A stretch of 64,000 nucleotides of DNA, taken from positions 930,001 to 994,000 of the forward strand of contig NZ_CP028858.1 in assembly GCF_003058365.1 (NCBI RefSeq). The letters run 5' to 3'. The first letter of the stretch is position 1; every line of letters starts with the position of its first letter. This document shows, in pieces, positions 7,153 through 16,000 of this stretch. The stretch comes from Halococcoides cellulosivorans. Lineage in GTDB: Archaea > Halobacteriota > Halobacteria > Halobacteriales > Haloarculaceae. A program made the translations under genes and the position numbers. Under the pieces are notes generated by a model. The model saw nothing but the letters and a program-made list of their open reading frames with translations, made no database searches and was not told the DNA's origin.

Positions 7153-8555
7153 CACTCCTCGCCGAGGATGCCCGGACTGGTCATGCGCGCGGGATCGAGT
7201 ACCTCGTCGGCCTCTTCGGGGGTGAGATGCCCCATCTCGATGGCGGTCTCGCGGACGGTCTGGCCAGTCGCGAGTGCCTTCTTCGCGACCGTGCTCGCGG
7301 CGTCGTAGCCGATCGCGGGGTTGAGCGCGGTCGCGAGCGCCATCGAGCGTTCGACCTGATCGGCACAGTGCTCGTGGTCGGCCTCCAACTTCGCGACGAA
7401 TTTCGTCCCGAACGTCTCGGCGGCCCGTCCGAGGATGCCCGCGGACTCGACGAAGGCGTCCGCCAGCACGGGCTTGTAGAGATTGAGGTCGATCTGCCCG
7501 CGTTCGGCCCCGGCCTGGACGGTCGCGTCGTTGCCCAGCACGCGGGCGTGGACCTGGTTGACCGACTCGGCGACGACGGGGTTGATCTTCCCGGGCATGA
7601 TCGACGATCCGGGCTGGTTTTCGGGCTGATCGATCTCGCCCAGGCCGTTGCGCGGGCCCGAGGCGAGCAAGCGCAGATCGTTGGCGATCTTGTCCATCGC
7701 GCCCGACGCGGAGCGGAGCGTGCCGTGGACCGCGCCCATCGCGTCGTGAGCGGCCTGTGCCTCGAAGTGATCGTCGGCCTCGCGGAAGTCGAGATCGGTC
7801 TCGACGGCGATCTCTGCGATCGCCCGCTCCGCGAATTCGGGATCGGTGTTCAGGCCCGTCCCGACGGCCGTCCCACCGAGTGCGAGTTCGTCGAGTTCCG
7901 TACTCGCGCGCTCGATCCGATCGATCGCCTTCTCGATCTGGCGGCGATACCCGCCGAACTCCTGGCCCAGACGGATCGGCGTCGCGTCCTGGAGGTGTGT
8001 GCGACCGGTCTTCACGACGTCGTCGAACGCGTCGGCCTGTGCGGCGAGTTCCGTTTCGAGCGTGCGAAGCCCGGGCAAGAGGTCGTGTGCGACGCTCTCG
8101 CGGGCGGCGACGTGCATCGCGGTCGGGATCACGTCGTTCGAGGACTGCCCGAAGTTGACGTGATCGTTCGGATGGATCGCCTTCGAGCCGACCGCTGCGC
8201 CGTAGATCTCGCTCGCGCGGTTCGCGATCACCTCGTTGGCGTTCATGTTCGTCGACGTTCCGCTGCCAGTCTGGAACACGTCGACGGGGAACTGATCGTC
8301 GTGCTCGCCCGCGACGACCTCTTCGCAGGCACTCTCGATCGCGTCCGCGCGCTCGTCGTCGAGATGGCCCAGGTCGCGATTCGCGCGGGCAGCCCCCAGT
8401 TTGACGAGGCCGATCGCGCGAATAAAGCGTCGCCCGAAGCGCCGGTCGCTGATCGGGAAGTTCTCGATCGCACGCTGTGTCTGTGCGCCCCAGTAGGCGT
8501 CTCCGGGGACGGCAATCTCTCCGAGGCTGTCGGTCTCGATGCGTTCGTCGGCCAT
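7152..8555 (-). CDS. fumC: Fumarate hydratase, class II
   Basis: A 467-residue class II fumarase, full length. The family signature GSSIMPGKINP is present, with TGSGTSTNMNANEV near residue 100, GRTHLQDATPI, and HPNDHVNFGQSSND. It interconverts fumarate and malate in the TCA cycle as a soluble tetramer. The ATG at 8555 is supported by an AGTTAACC element (reverse strand) about 27 bases upstream. The O-methyltransferase gene overlaps its stop. Confidence 0.97.
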   Translation of the reverse strand: MADERIETDSLGEIAVPGDAYWGAQTQRAIENFPISDRRFGRRFIRAIGLVKLGAARANRDLGHLDDERADAIESACEEVVAGEHDDQFPVDVFQTGSGTSTNMNANEVIANRASEIYGAAVGSKAIHPNDHVNFGQSSNDVIPTAMHVAARESVAHDLLPGLRTLETELAAQADAFDDVVKTGRTHLQDATPIRLGQEFGGYRRQIEKAIDRIERASTELDELALGGTAVGTGLNTDPEFAERAIAEIAVETDLDFREADDHFEAQAAHDAMGAVHGTLRSASGAMDKIANDLRLLASGPRNGLGEIDQPENQPGSSIMPGKINPVVAESVNQVHARVLGNDATVQAGAERGQIDLNLYKPVLADAFVESAGILGRAAETFGTKFVAKLEADHEHCADQVERSMALATALNPAIGYDAASTVAKKALATGQTVRETAIEMGHLTPEEADEVLDPARMTSPGILGEE

Positions 8556-8632
8556 GCCGATGGGTTCAGCGCCGTGGGGTTAACTGTTGGCCACGTGCCT
8601 GAGGACGAATATCATATGCCCAGACCCAATAC

Positions 8633-8872
8633 ATGGGGATACAGATGCCGCGCAGGACGATCAGTCTCGACGCGGAAACGTACGACCGGTTGCGCCGCGA
8701 GAAGACCGACGACGAGAGTTTCAGCGACGTGATCGACCGATTGCTCGGTGACGAGGAGCCACTCGCGGACCTCGTCGGACTGGTGACCGACGCCGAGGCC
8801 GACCGCGTGCGAGCGCACAGCGATCAGTTCCGCGAGGACGTGACCGATCGCTTCGATCGGGTCGATCCCTGA
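8633..8872 (+). CDS. VapB-type antitoxin family protein, solitary
   Basis: A 79-residue protein with the ribbon-helix-helix-like start RRTISLDAETYDRLRREK and SFSDVIDRLL, as in the haloarchaeal VapB/DUF7557 antitoxins. These bind DNA and, when paired, neutralise a PIN-domain toxin. No toxin gene follows; the next gene encodes a large membrane protein. It may be an orphan regulator. A TATA-like GAATATCAT at 8608 supports the ATG at 8633; a second ATG at 8645 also fits the fold. Confidence 0.8.
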   Translation: MGIQMPRRTISLDAETYDRLRREKTDDESFSDVIDRLLGDEEPLADLVGLVTDAEADRVRAHSDQFREDVTDRFDRVDP

Positions 8873-8952
8873 TTCCGGTCGGGGCTGTGAACGCCGTCGA
8901 TCGCTCTGTCCGCTCGTGGGAGCGACGCTGGTTTTATCGGTCGATCCGTTGA

Positions 8953-8970
8953 GAATGACAATATTCATTC
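8953..8970. promoter_or_regulatory. Palindrome immediately upstream of the YYY membrane-protein gene
   Basis: Arms GAATGA and TCATTC flank CAATAT, ending three bases before the ATG at 8974. The position suits an operator over the transcription start. Confidence 0.35.
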
Positions 8971-8973
8971 CGG

Positions 8974-11229
8974 ATGCCCGACGAATCGACGGACATGGAG
9001 TGGCTGGCGGTCGTCGTCTGGCTGGGATTCGTCCTCGCCGTGGGTGGACTGGCACTGCCGGCGACCGCGCGCCTGTTCGCCCCGCTGTCGACCCGCGGGG
9101 CCGGATTCGCCGTCACGGTCGGCACGGCCGTCGTCACGCTGGTCGCCTTCTGGGTCGGGCACGTCGCACTCTGGCCGGTCGCGGGGCTCGCGGGCCTTCT
9201 CGTCCTCTTTGCGCTGTCGGCGGTCGCGGTCGACCGGGGCGTCACCGTGCCGGGTCGCCGGTACGCCGAGGTGTCGGCGGTGTTCGTGGCGGTGTTCGCA
9301 CTCGGCGTCGGCCTCCGGGCGGTCGATCCGGGCCTGCAGGTCTGGGCGGAGGGATTTCTGAACTTCGGGCTGATCGAATCACTCCTCCGGGCGGGGACGC
9401 TCCCGCCCGAGGACATGTGGTTCGCGGGCGAACCGGTGCAGTACTACTACGGTGGCCACCTCGCGGTCGCGCTCTGGACGCGACTCACTGGCGTGCCGGT
9501 CCGGATCGGGGCGAACCTCGCGGTGCCGACGGTGTACGCCATGCTCGCCGCTGGCGCGTACGATCTCGCCGGTGCGATCGCCGCGACCCGGTCCGGGCGG
9601 CGTCGCCTGGCGGGCGGTCTGGCCGCGGCGATCGTCGCCCTCGGTGGGAACGCCCTCACGGCGGCTTCGGTGGTGTACGCCGTCGCGCCCGGCGCTCTCC
9701 GTGACGTGATCGTCGCCGTCACGGGCACGCCCGCGGAGACCCTCGCGGGCGGCGTGACGACGTTCGACGCGACGCACTTCGCCGGGTTTCCGACGGACGT
9801 TCCGATCTATCTCGTCCGGATCGGCAGCCTCCACGCCCACGTCATCAGCCAGCCCTACACCCTGCTCGCGGTCGCCATCGCGTTCACTGCTGTCGTCGCC
9901 GATGGCCGCCGAGCACGTCTCTGGCGACTCGCCTGTGTCGCTCCGGTCGCTGGCCTGGTCGAGGTGACCAACGCCTGGAGCTTTCCAGCCGTCGTGGGAA
10001 TCACCGCGCTGGCGGTCGCGTTCGCGCGTGAGCACCCGCTCGACTGGCTGGTCGACTCCGGGTCGGTCCTCGCCGCTCGCAAGTGGTGGCCACTCCGGGA
10101 CCTCCAGCGACTGGGCGCGGGTGTCGTCGTCGCCGCTGCAGTCGCCGTCGGCGGAATTCTCGTCGCCGCGCCGTTCGTGTTCACGACCTCGGCGACGCGG
10201 CCGCTGGCGCTGTTGCCCGAGCGGACGTCCGCCGCGGTCTATCTCGTCGAGTACGGCCCCTTCATCGCCGCCTTCCTGCTCGGGGCGTGGCCCGCGATCC
10301 GACGCCGCCTCGACTTGCGGGTGCTCGGGGCGGCCCTCGTCGCGGCGCTCGTCCTCGCAATGCTCGTCCCACAGGGCGCTGCACTGTTTTTCGTCGCGCC
10401 CGTCCTCGTCGGGTCGTGGTATCTCCTCCGGCGGACGGAGGTCGGCTTCGAGGGCGTGCTCGTGCTCGGCGGCGCGGGCCTGCTCGGAATCGTCGAACTC
10501 GCCTATCTCGACGGCGGGGCCGCATCGGGGCGATACAACACGGTCTACAAAGTCCACAGCCAGGTGTGGCTGCTCTGGACGGTCGCCGCCGGCGTCTTTC
10601 TGGCCCGGGCGATCGAACGGCCCGGGATCGACCCGCCGACCGTCGAGCGACTCTCGGTCCCGGATGCGCTCGACGCCGACCTCGGACGGGCGGTCGCCGC
10701 GGTCGTGCTCGTGGGTGTGATCCTCTCTTTCGGCGTCGTGACGACGGGCGCGGCTCTCGACGATGGTCTCGACGACGCCTCACTCGACGCGACACGGTTC
10801 GTCGAGACCGATCGTGGCGACGTCGACGCCGCCACGACGTTCCTCGACGCCAGGCCGGGACAGCCCCACATCGTCGCGGCCGTCCCGCGCGAGGCCGAGA
10901 TGTTCTCGTTTCGGGCGAGTCCGGCGTCGAGTCTGACGGGGCTGCCCACCGTCGCGGGGTGGACCCACGCCGCCGATTACCACGGCGACGACGCGTTCGA
11001 TCGGCGGTCACGACACGTCCGGACGATCTTCGAAGGCCCCGTGGATCGCCGGGCCGAACTACTCGCGACCTACGACGTTCGATTCGTCTATCTCGGGCCG
11101 TACGAGCGCCAGCGGTACGACGTCCGGCCGTTCGAGGAGAGCGTCGTCGCGACTCACTCGTTCGGGTCGATCACGATCTACGAGATCGACCACGGCGACG
11201 GGGCTGTCGAGTCCGGTGCGACTCGCTGA
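8974..11229 (+). CDS. DUF2298 (Chlor_Arch_YYY) polytopic membrane protein
   Basis: A 751-residue protein with a dozen or more hydrophobic helices and the diagnostic QYYYGGH motif near residue 152, from which the YYY family takes its name. The architecture resembles GT-C glycosyltransferases, so transfer of sugars from lipid carriers is a reasonable inference, but no member I know of has a proven reaction. The last 130 residues form a soluble domain. Acidic loops face a high-salt environment. The following gene on the other strand, an AGE-type epimerase, also points to sugar metabolism. Confidence 0.85.
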   Translation: MPDESTDMEWLAVVVWLGFVLAVGGLALPATARLFAPLSTRGAGFAVTVGTAVVTLVAFWVGHVALWPVAGLAGLLVLFALSAVAVDRGVTVPGRRYAEVSAVFVAVFALGVGLRAVDPGLQVWAEGFLNFGLIESLLRAGTLPPEDMWFAGEPVQYYYGGHLAVALWTRLTGVPVRIGANLAVPTVYAMLAAGAYDLAGAIAATRSGRRRLAGGLAAAIVALGGNALTAASVVYAVAPGALRDVIVAVTGTPAETLAGGVTTFDATHFAGFPTDVPIYLVRIGSLHAHVISQPYTLLAVAIAFTAVVADGRRARLWRLACVAPVAGLVEVTNAWSFPAVVGITALAVAFAREHPLDWLVDSGSVLAARKWWPLRDLQRLGAGVVVAAAVAVGGILVAAPFVFTTSATRPLALLPERTSAAVYLVEYGPFIAAFLLGAWPAIRRRLDLRVLGAALVAALVLAMLVPQGAALFFVAPVLVGSWYLLRRTEVGFEGVLVLGGAGLLGIVELAYLDGGAASGRYNTVYKVHSQVWLLWTVAAGVFLARAIERPGIDPPTVERLSVPDALDADLGRAVAAVVLVGVILSFGVVTTGAALDDGLDDASLDATRFVETDRGDVDAATTFLDARPGQPHIVAAVPREAEMFSFRASPASSLTGLPTVAGWTHAADYHGDDAFDRRSRHVRTIFEGPVDRRAELLATYDVRFVYLGPYERQRYDVRPFEESVVATHSFGSITIYEIDHGDGAVESGATR

Positions 11230-11241
11230 CGATCGGCCGGG

Positions 11242-12474
11242 TCACTCGCCGCGTGGATCCTCACCGAACGCCGCTAACCCGGCCAGACACGCCCCGATCG
11301 GGTGATAGCCCGGTTCGACGGCCGGCCCGTCGCTGTCGATTACGGCCTCGTTGGTCGGCGTGACGGCCTGGTAGAAATCACCCTGTGGCGCGTCGAGATG
11401 GGTGCGCGCGAACTCCCAGAGCCCCTGGTAGGTCTCACGAAAGCGCACGTCGTCGCGGCGCTCGAACAGCGTCGCAGCCGCGCCGATCCCCTCTGCGATC
11501 GCCCAGCCGTAGGTGTCTTCGACGACTGGCTCGCCGTCGGGCGCGACGGTGTACGCCAGACCGCCCAGCGTCTCGTCCCACCCCATCTCGACGGCGGCGT
11601 CGAACAACGCGATCCCGCGGTCGCACAGCCACTCGCGAGCCTCGTGGTCGGGCGCGACGTGCTCCAGGCGACGATCGATCTGACCGAGCAGTTTCGCCCA
11701 TTCGAGGTGGTGGCCGGGCTGATACCCCCACGGCCGGAACTGATCGCGCGGATCCGAGCGGTTGTACTCGAAGTCGGGCGTCCAGTCCGCATCGTAGTGC
11801 TCCCAGATCAGGGGCACGTCCGCCAGGTCGTCGATCGAGTGATCGTCGGTCGCGCGCTCGACGGTCAGCGCGCGTGCGATCGCGATCGCCCGATCGAGGT
11901 GGTCGCGATCCCGGGTCGCGCGGTGGGCTGCGAGGAAGGCTTCACACGCGTGCATGTTCGCGTTCTGCCCGCGATACGCCGACCCGGTCTCGAAGTCGGC
12001 ATCGAATTCGCTGGCACAGAGGTCGTACTCGGACTCGAAGAACTGCTCGACGAGGAGGTTCGCGACCGCTCGGAGCTCGGCCTCGAAATCGAAACCGGCC
12101 TCGACCGCGCGGGCGTACCCCAGCAAGACGAACGCGTGGCCGTAACAGACCCGCCGGTCGTCGCGTGTCTCGTCGTCGACCAGCCAGTCGTACCCACCGG
12201 ACGCGGCATCGTGGTGGGCCGATCGAAGGAACGCGGCGGCCTGCTCGGCAGCGGCAGCACACCAGTCGGGCCCGTCGATCTGGACGCCGAGACTCGTGTT
12301 CGCGAGAAAGCGTGCGGAGGCGACGAGGTGGTGGCGATCGTCGTACCGGTCGCCCGTCTCTGGGTGGACCGCGGCCTGGAAACCGTCGTGCGGGCAGGCC
12401 GTCCGATCGGGGTGATAACACTCCAGGACGTCGACCAGTCGCGCCCGGAGCGTCGCGGTGTCGGTCGGATCCAT
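11242..12474 (-). CDS. AGE family epimerase/isomerase (N-acylglucosamine 2-epimerase fold)
   Basis: A 410-residue (alpha/alpha)6-barrel protein. Motifs such as RVCYGHAFVLLGYA, NANMHACEAFLAA, WGYQPGHHLEWAKLL and EDTYGWAIAEG place histidines and glutamates as in N-acetylglucosamine 2-epimerase, cellobiose 2-epimerase and mannose isomerases. The precise sugar is not readable. The ATG at 12474 is chosen because the upstream extension is arginine-rich and shadow-like. It converges with the YYY gene, 12 bases apart, and is cytosolic, with no signal peptide. Confidence 0.85.
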   Translation of the reverse strand: MDPTDTATLRARLVDVLECYHPDRTACPHDGFQAAVHPETGDRYDDRHHLVASARFLANTSLGVQIDGPDWCAAAAEQAAAFLRSAHHDAASGGYDWLVDDETRDDRRVCYGHAFVLLGYARAVEAGFDFEAELRAVANLLVEQFFESEYDLCASEFDADFETGSAYRGQNANMHACEAFLAAHRATRDRDHLDRAIAIARALTVERATDDHSIDDLADVPLIWEHYDADWTPDFEYNRSDPRDQFRPWGYQPGHHLEWAKLLGQIDRRLEHVAPDHEAREWLCDRGIALFDAAVEMGWDETLGGLAYTVAPDGEPVVEDTYGWAIAEGIGAAATLFERRDDVRFRETYQGLWEFARTHLDAPQGDFYQAVTPTNEAVIDSDGPAVEPGYHPIGACLAGLAAFGEDPRGE

Positions 12475-12552
12475 GGCCGGGCGTTCGCAACCCCGCCTCC
12501 TGTAGGTTTGGGGCCCACGTCGACGGCGGGTGGCGGGCGGGGCCGACCGCAC

Positions 12553-13248
12553 TCACCGATCGGTGAACACGCCCGCGAGCAGTCGGGCGTGAGTCAGGCC
12601 GTTCTCGACGATCGCCCGCGGAATCCGTCGGCGCGCACCGTCGAACGCCGTCTCCAGAGCGCCGCTCGGGTCGTCGGTGATCGCCGTGCCGTGGCCGAAC
12701 ACGATTCGCTCGGGGTCGAGGTCCGCGAACGACGCGTGGGGCGGCCGCAGGCGAGCGAACGGATACAGGCCGATCCGTTCGGGGCCGACCGAGTAGATTG
12801 CACCCGGGCCGAGCACGTCCGGGACATAGAGCGTCGCGCCGTCGTGAGCGATCAGGATCGACTCGTCCCAGCCCGGAACCGGCACCCGACGGACGGGCCA
12901 GGGGCCGATCCGATCGGTGACGCGCTCGATCGGGACGTCGAGATCGGCGGTGAGGTCCAGCCACTCCGGGACGGTCACCGGCACGTCGTACCGCTCGGCA
13001 AATCGCGCGGCGTCGCGGGTGTGGAGGTTCGAACAGACGGCGACGCCCGCAATCTCGCCGAGCGATTCGATCGTCGCGTCGATGCCCGGCGCGTCGAGCG
13101 GATCGACGATCCAGACGCCGTCTGGCCCGCGGATCGCGTGACTCGTCCGCCGGCCAGTCTCGTGGGGGTGGGATTGCCACCCGAGCGATCGGGGCGTCCG
13201 GTCGACGATCGTCGGATCCTCTGGGGCCGACCGATCGAAGGCGACCAT
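12553..13248 (-). CDS. Metallo-beta-lactamase-like protein with degenerate metal site
   Basis: A 231-residue protein with the order of an MBL fold: IWIVDPLDAPG-type strand, SNLHTRD where HxHxD would stand, and FGHG near the end. Only part of the metal-binding motif is present, so hydrolase activity is uncertain. The family is seen in haloarchaea without known function. The ATG at 13248 fits; the upstream frame is low quality. It is divergent from the aminotransferase gene, about 100 bases away. Confidence 0.65.
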   Translation of the reverse strand: MVAFDRSAPEDPTIVDRTPRSLGWQSHPHETGRRTSHAIRGPDGVWIVDPLDAPGIDATIESLGEIAGVAVCSNLHTRDAARFAERYDVPVTVPEWLDLTADLDVPIERVTDRIGPWPVRRVPVPGWDESILIAHDGATLYVPDVLGPGAIYSVGPERIGLYPFARLRPPHASFADLDPERIVFGHGTAITDDPSGALETAFDGARRRIPRAIVENGLTHARLLAGVFTDR

Positions 13249-13345
13249 GGCGGCGATCGAACGGATCGGCGGAAAACGATGCCGGTTTTCACTCGTCGGC
13301 GGGCGAATCAAAACGCCAATGCCGCCGGCCCCCGGAGGTCGATCC

Positions 13346-14467
13346 ATGACCGATCGGCCACACGGCCAGGAGTACACCGACGACTATCCAGAGAAGACGC
13401 TGTACATCCCGGGCCCGACGGAGGTGCGCGAGGACGTCATCGAGGAGATGGCCCAGCCCATGTTCGGCCACCGGATGGACCGGATGACCGACCTGTACAC
13501 GACGATCGTCGAGGACACCAGGGAGTTTCTCGACACCGACAACGAGGTCATCATCCTCACCGGATCGGGCACGGAGTTCTGGGAGGCCTCGACGCTGAAC
13601 CTGGTCGACGAGCGCATTCTCGTGCCGACCTGCGGGAGTTTCAGCGAGCGCCACGCCAACGTCGCCGAACGACTCGGCAAGGAGGTCGATCGCCTGGAGT
13701 ACGACTGGGGCGAGGCGATCAAGCCCGACGACGTCCGCGAGGCGATCGAGGCCACCGACAACGAGTACGACGTCGTCGCGAGCGTCATGAACGAGTCCTC
13801 GACGGGCGTGCGCAACCCGATCGAAGCAATCGGCGACGTCGTCGCGGAGTACCCCGACACGTACTTCGTCGTCGATGCCGTCAGCGCGCTCGGCGGTGAT
13901 TTCGTCGACATCGACGCTCACGACATCGACGTGCTGTTCACCTCCACCCAGAAGGCGTTCGCGATGCCGCCGGGCCTGGCGGTCTGTGTGGTGAGCGACG
14001 ACGCCTACGATCGCGAACGCGCCTCCGATCAGGCCTCGTGGTACGGTGGGTTCCAGCGCTGTCTGGACTACTACGAGCGGAAGGGCCAGACGCACTCGAC
14101 GCCGGCGATCCCGATCATGCTGGCCTATCACAGACAGATGAAACACATGCTCGAGGAGGGCCACCACGAGCGGGATCGCCGACATCGCGAGATGACCGAG
14201 TACGTCCACGACTGGGCCCGCGAGCATTTCGACCTGTTCGCCGAGGAGGGCTATCGCTCACAGACGGTCTCCTGTATCGAGAACACTCAGGGCATCGACG
14301 TCGCCGAGACGATCGAGCAGGTCTCCGAGGAGTACGACATGGTGTTCTCGAACGGCTACGGCTCACAGCTCGGCGAGGAGACGTTCCGCATCGGGCACAT
14401 GGGCGAGCACGATCTCGACAGTATTCGAGCACTGACCGACGCGATCGAAGACGTCGCCGGACTGTAG
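13346..14467 (+). CDS. Class V PLP-dependent aminotransferase (alanine-glyoxylate/serine-pyruvate type)
   Basis: A 373-residue fold-type I enzyme. TLYIPGPTEVRED is the usual start of the family, VVDAVSALGGD gives the PLP-contacting aspartate, and STQKAFAMPPG contains the Schiff-base lysine. It probably transfers amino groups between small amino and oxo acids; annotation of haloarchaeal members varies between alanine-glyoxylate, serine-pyruvate and phosphoserine aminotransferase. The start at 13346 has GGAGGT six bases upstream, unusual in a largely leaderless genome. An in-frame ATG at 13319 is possible. Confidence 0.88.
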   Translation: MTDRPHGQEYTDDYPEKTLYIPGPTEVREDVIEEMAQPMFGHRMDRMTDLYTTIVEDTREFLDTDNEVIILTGSGTEFWEASTLNLVDERILVPTCGSFSERHANVAERLGKEVDRLEYDWGEAIKPDDVREAIEATDNEYDVVASVMNESSTGVRNPIEAIGDVVAEYPDTYFVVDAVSALGGDFVDIDAHDIDVLFTSTQKAFAMPPGLAVCVVSDDAYDRERASDQASWYGGFQRCLDYYERKGQTHSTPAIPIMLAYHRQMKHMLEEGHHERDRRHREMTEYVHDWAREHFDLFAEEGYRSQTVSCIENTQGIDVAETIEQVSEEYDMVFSNGYGSQLGEETFRIGHMGEHDLDSIRALTDAIEDVAGL

Positions 14468-14503
14468 GGCCGTCGCACGCTGCATCGTCACGTATCGAGA
14501 GGC

Positions 14504-15247
14504 TCACTCCCCGGTGAACGCGTCGAGGGTCTGTTCGTCGATGCCCGACCGGCAGTGAATCGTCACGAAATCGCCCGCTTCGATCCTCGTCTCGCCGGTC
14601 GGGGTGATGGTTTCGTCGTCGCGGTTGATCCGGACGACGAGCAGGTCCGAGCCGAGCAGGCCCGCGTCGGTCGCTCCTTTCAGCGTCTGCCCGGCGATCG
14701 GGGCCGTCGACCGGACGATCACCTCCACGACGTCGGCCTCTCCGGCCAGTCCGGCGACGCCGGTCATCGGTGAGCCGACAGTCGCCTCCCGCGGCCCGAA
14801 CGGGGCGTAGGGCCGGACGGTCTCGTGGTGAACCAGGTCTTCGTCGTCGATCGTGATGCCCAGCGCGGTGATCTCCTGGGCCAGACGCGTCAGATCGTCG
14901 GTGTCCGATCCGATCACGGTAATCCGCAGATCGCCGCGCCCGGACATGATCTCGCGGACGCCGACCACGCCGGGGATCTCCAGGGCGCGCTGGGCCATCT
15001 CCGTCCGATCCCGCTCACCGGTCGAGCAGACGAAGAGGTTCCGCAGGCGACCCTCGACGCGCTCGTAATCGATCGCGGCGTGATACCCTTTGATCACGCC
15101 CCGCTCTTCCAGACGGCGAATGCGATTCCGGACCGTCGGGGGCGTCACGTCCAGGTCCGCGGCGATATCGGGCGCAGAGGTGTGCCTGGCGTCCTCGACG
15201 AGACGGTACAGAATCCGTTCGTCGACGGCGTCGATCTCGGGGGGCAT
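14504..15247 (-). CDS. Lrp/AsnC-type regulator fused to a TrkA-C (RCK_C) domain
   Basis: A 247-residue fusion. Residues 1-55 are an AsnC helix-turn-helix (DIAADLDVTPPTVRNRIRRL), residues about 60-140 the RAM effector domain, and residues about 165-247 an RCK_C domain (VRSTAPIAGQTLKGATDAG to GDFVTIHCRSG). RCK_C domains of potassium channels and transporters bind small ligands, including cyclic di-AMP in several bacteria. The gene is divergent from an operon with APC permease, trkA and trkH, so potassium or nucleotide control of that operon is a strong inference. Two adjacent palindromes cover its own promoter. Confidence 0.9.
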   Translation of the reverse strand: MPPEIDAVDERILYRLVEDARHTSAPDIAADLDVTPPTVRNRIRRLEERGVIKGYHAAIDYERVEGRLRNLFVCSTGERDRTEMAQRALEIPGVVGVREIMSGRGDLRITVIGSDTDDLTRLAQEITALGITIDDEDLVHHETVRPYAPFGPREATVGSPMTGVAGLAGEADVVEVIVRSTAPIAGQTLKGATDAGLLGSDLLVVRINRDDETITPTGETRIEAGDFVTIHCRSGIDEQTLDAFTGE

Positions 15248-15268
15248 GCGTGCACACGAACGAATCCG

Positions 15269-15301
15269 AACCCACGTATGGGTTGGGATCTGGATTCCCA
15301 A
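15269..15301. promoter_or_regulatory. Double palindrome over the Lrp-RCK_C promoter
   Basis: AACCCA-CGTA-TGGGTT spans 15269-15284; its centre is 29 bases before the ATG at 15247, on the TATA position (reverse strand CCATACG). It shares TT with a second inverted repeat, TTGGGA/TCCCAA, at 15283-15301. The layout suggests cooperative binding of an Lrp-type multimer and autoregulation. Confidence 0.55.
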
Positions 15302-15427
15302 AATCTTCGGTCGTATTTCGATCGGGGTAGGACCGGTCTCGACGCTGAGTGTGGCGTCGTCGATGGTCTGACGGGGCTCGACCCCAGGGAACGGATCGAA
15401 AATTTAGCCGTGAAAAATGCACGCTCT

Positions 15428-15473
15428 CGTTCGGCGGAGCGGCAGATATTTCACTCTCCGCGATAGCCGAACG
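15428..15473 (+). promoter_or_regulatory. Promoter with flanking inverted repeat for the Usp/APC/Trk operon
   Basis: Arms CGTTCGGC (15428-15435) and GCCGAACG (15466-15473), with inner GGAG/CTCC, flank the AT-rich GATATTT at 15445-15451. That TATA-like element is about 28 bases before the ATG at 15477. The rest of 15302-15427 shows no gene. Confidence 0.4.
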
Positions 15474-15476
15474 GGC

Positions 15477-15572
15477 ATGATCGAAACCAGTGTGTCGAAC
15501 GGGTCTCTCGCCGTCGTTGCTGGTCACCCGGTGTCGACGGTCACACCACCCGGCGACGGGAGGCGACCATGA
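15477..15572 (+). CDS. Possible leaderless 31-residue leader ORF
   Basis: ATG at 15477 opens 31 codons that end TGA at 15570-15572, overlapping the next start codon as ATGA. A TATA-like element lies 28 bases upstream, so the transcript would begin at this ATG and not at 15569. The peptide begins MIETSVSNGSLAVV and has no recognised family. It may act as a translational leader; it could also be chance. Confidence 0.35.
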   Translation: MIETSVSNGSLAVVAGHPVSTVTPPGDGRRP

Positions 15573-16000
15573 GCGAGGGGTCGCCATCCGATCGCCTCGC
15601 GCCCGACCTGATCGATCGAGTCGAGGCGCTCACCGTGCCCGAACTCCGGGCGCTCGGAGCGCTCGTCGAGGATCGTCTCGCGGGCAGCAACGACGACCTC
15701 GAAACGATGATCCGCGAGAGCGCGGCCGGTGAAATCGTCGATATCGACCTCGAAAACGATGCATCGGCGCTCGTGCACAAACACCCGCCCGCGCCGGACG
15801 GGTCCGGGGTGAACGAGGACACCGTCTCGCTGTACCGCGTCCGCCGACAGCCCCGCTTCGAGGGCGGTGAGGAACTGCGCTGGGCGTATCTGGGTGACGC
15901 CGCCGACGCGCATGGTCCGCACTGCCCGGACTGTGGGCACCCACTGCCGGACGATCTGACGACCTGCCCGCACTGTGGTCGAGAGGTGAGCGACTCGTGA
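15569..16000 (+). CDS. Zinc-ribbon hypothetical protein, first full gene of Usp/APC/Trk operon
   Basis: A 143-residue acidic protein with a C-terminal zinc ribbon: CPDCGHPLP and CPHCGREV. The N-terminal part has a helical LTVPELRALGALVEDRL segment. The function is unknown; the domain could bind DNA, RNA or protein. Its stop overlaps the GTG of the following UspA gene by three bases, which indicates one operon with the transporters. Confidence 0.72.
   Translation: MSEGSPSDRLAPDLIDRVEALTVPELRALGALVEDRLAGSNDDLETMIRESAAGEIVDIDLENDASALVHKHPPAPDGSGVNEDTVSLYRVRRQPRFEGGEELRWAYLGDAADAHGPHCPDCGHPLPDDLTTCPHCGREVSDS

Noticed and set aside
8633-8872. Complete VapBC toxin-antitoxin module
   Set aside because: No PIN-domain toxin follows or precedes the antitoxin-like gene.
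8887-8952. A 21-codon ORF after the antitoxin gene
   Set aside because: It has no TATA spacing, no coupling to a neighbour and no recognisable content.
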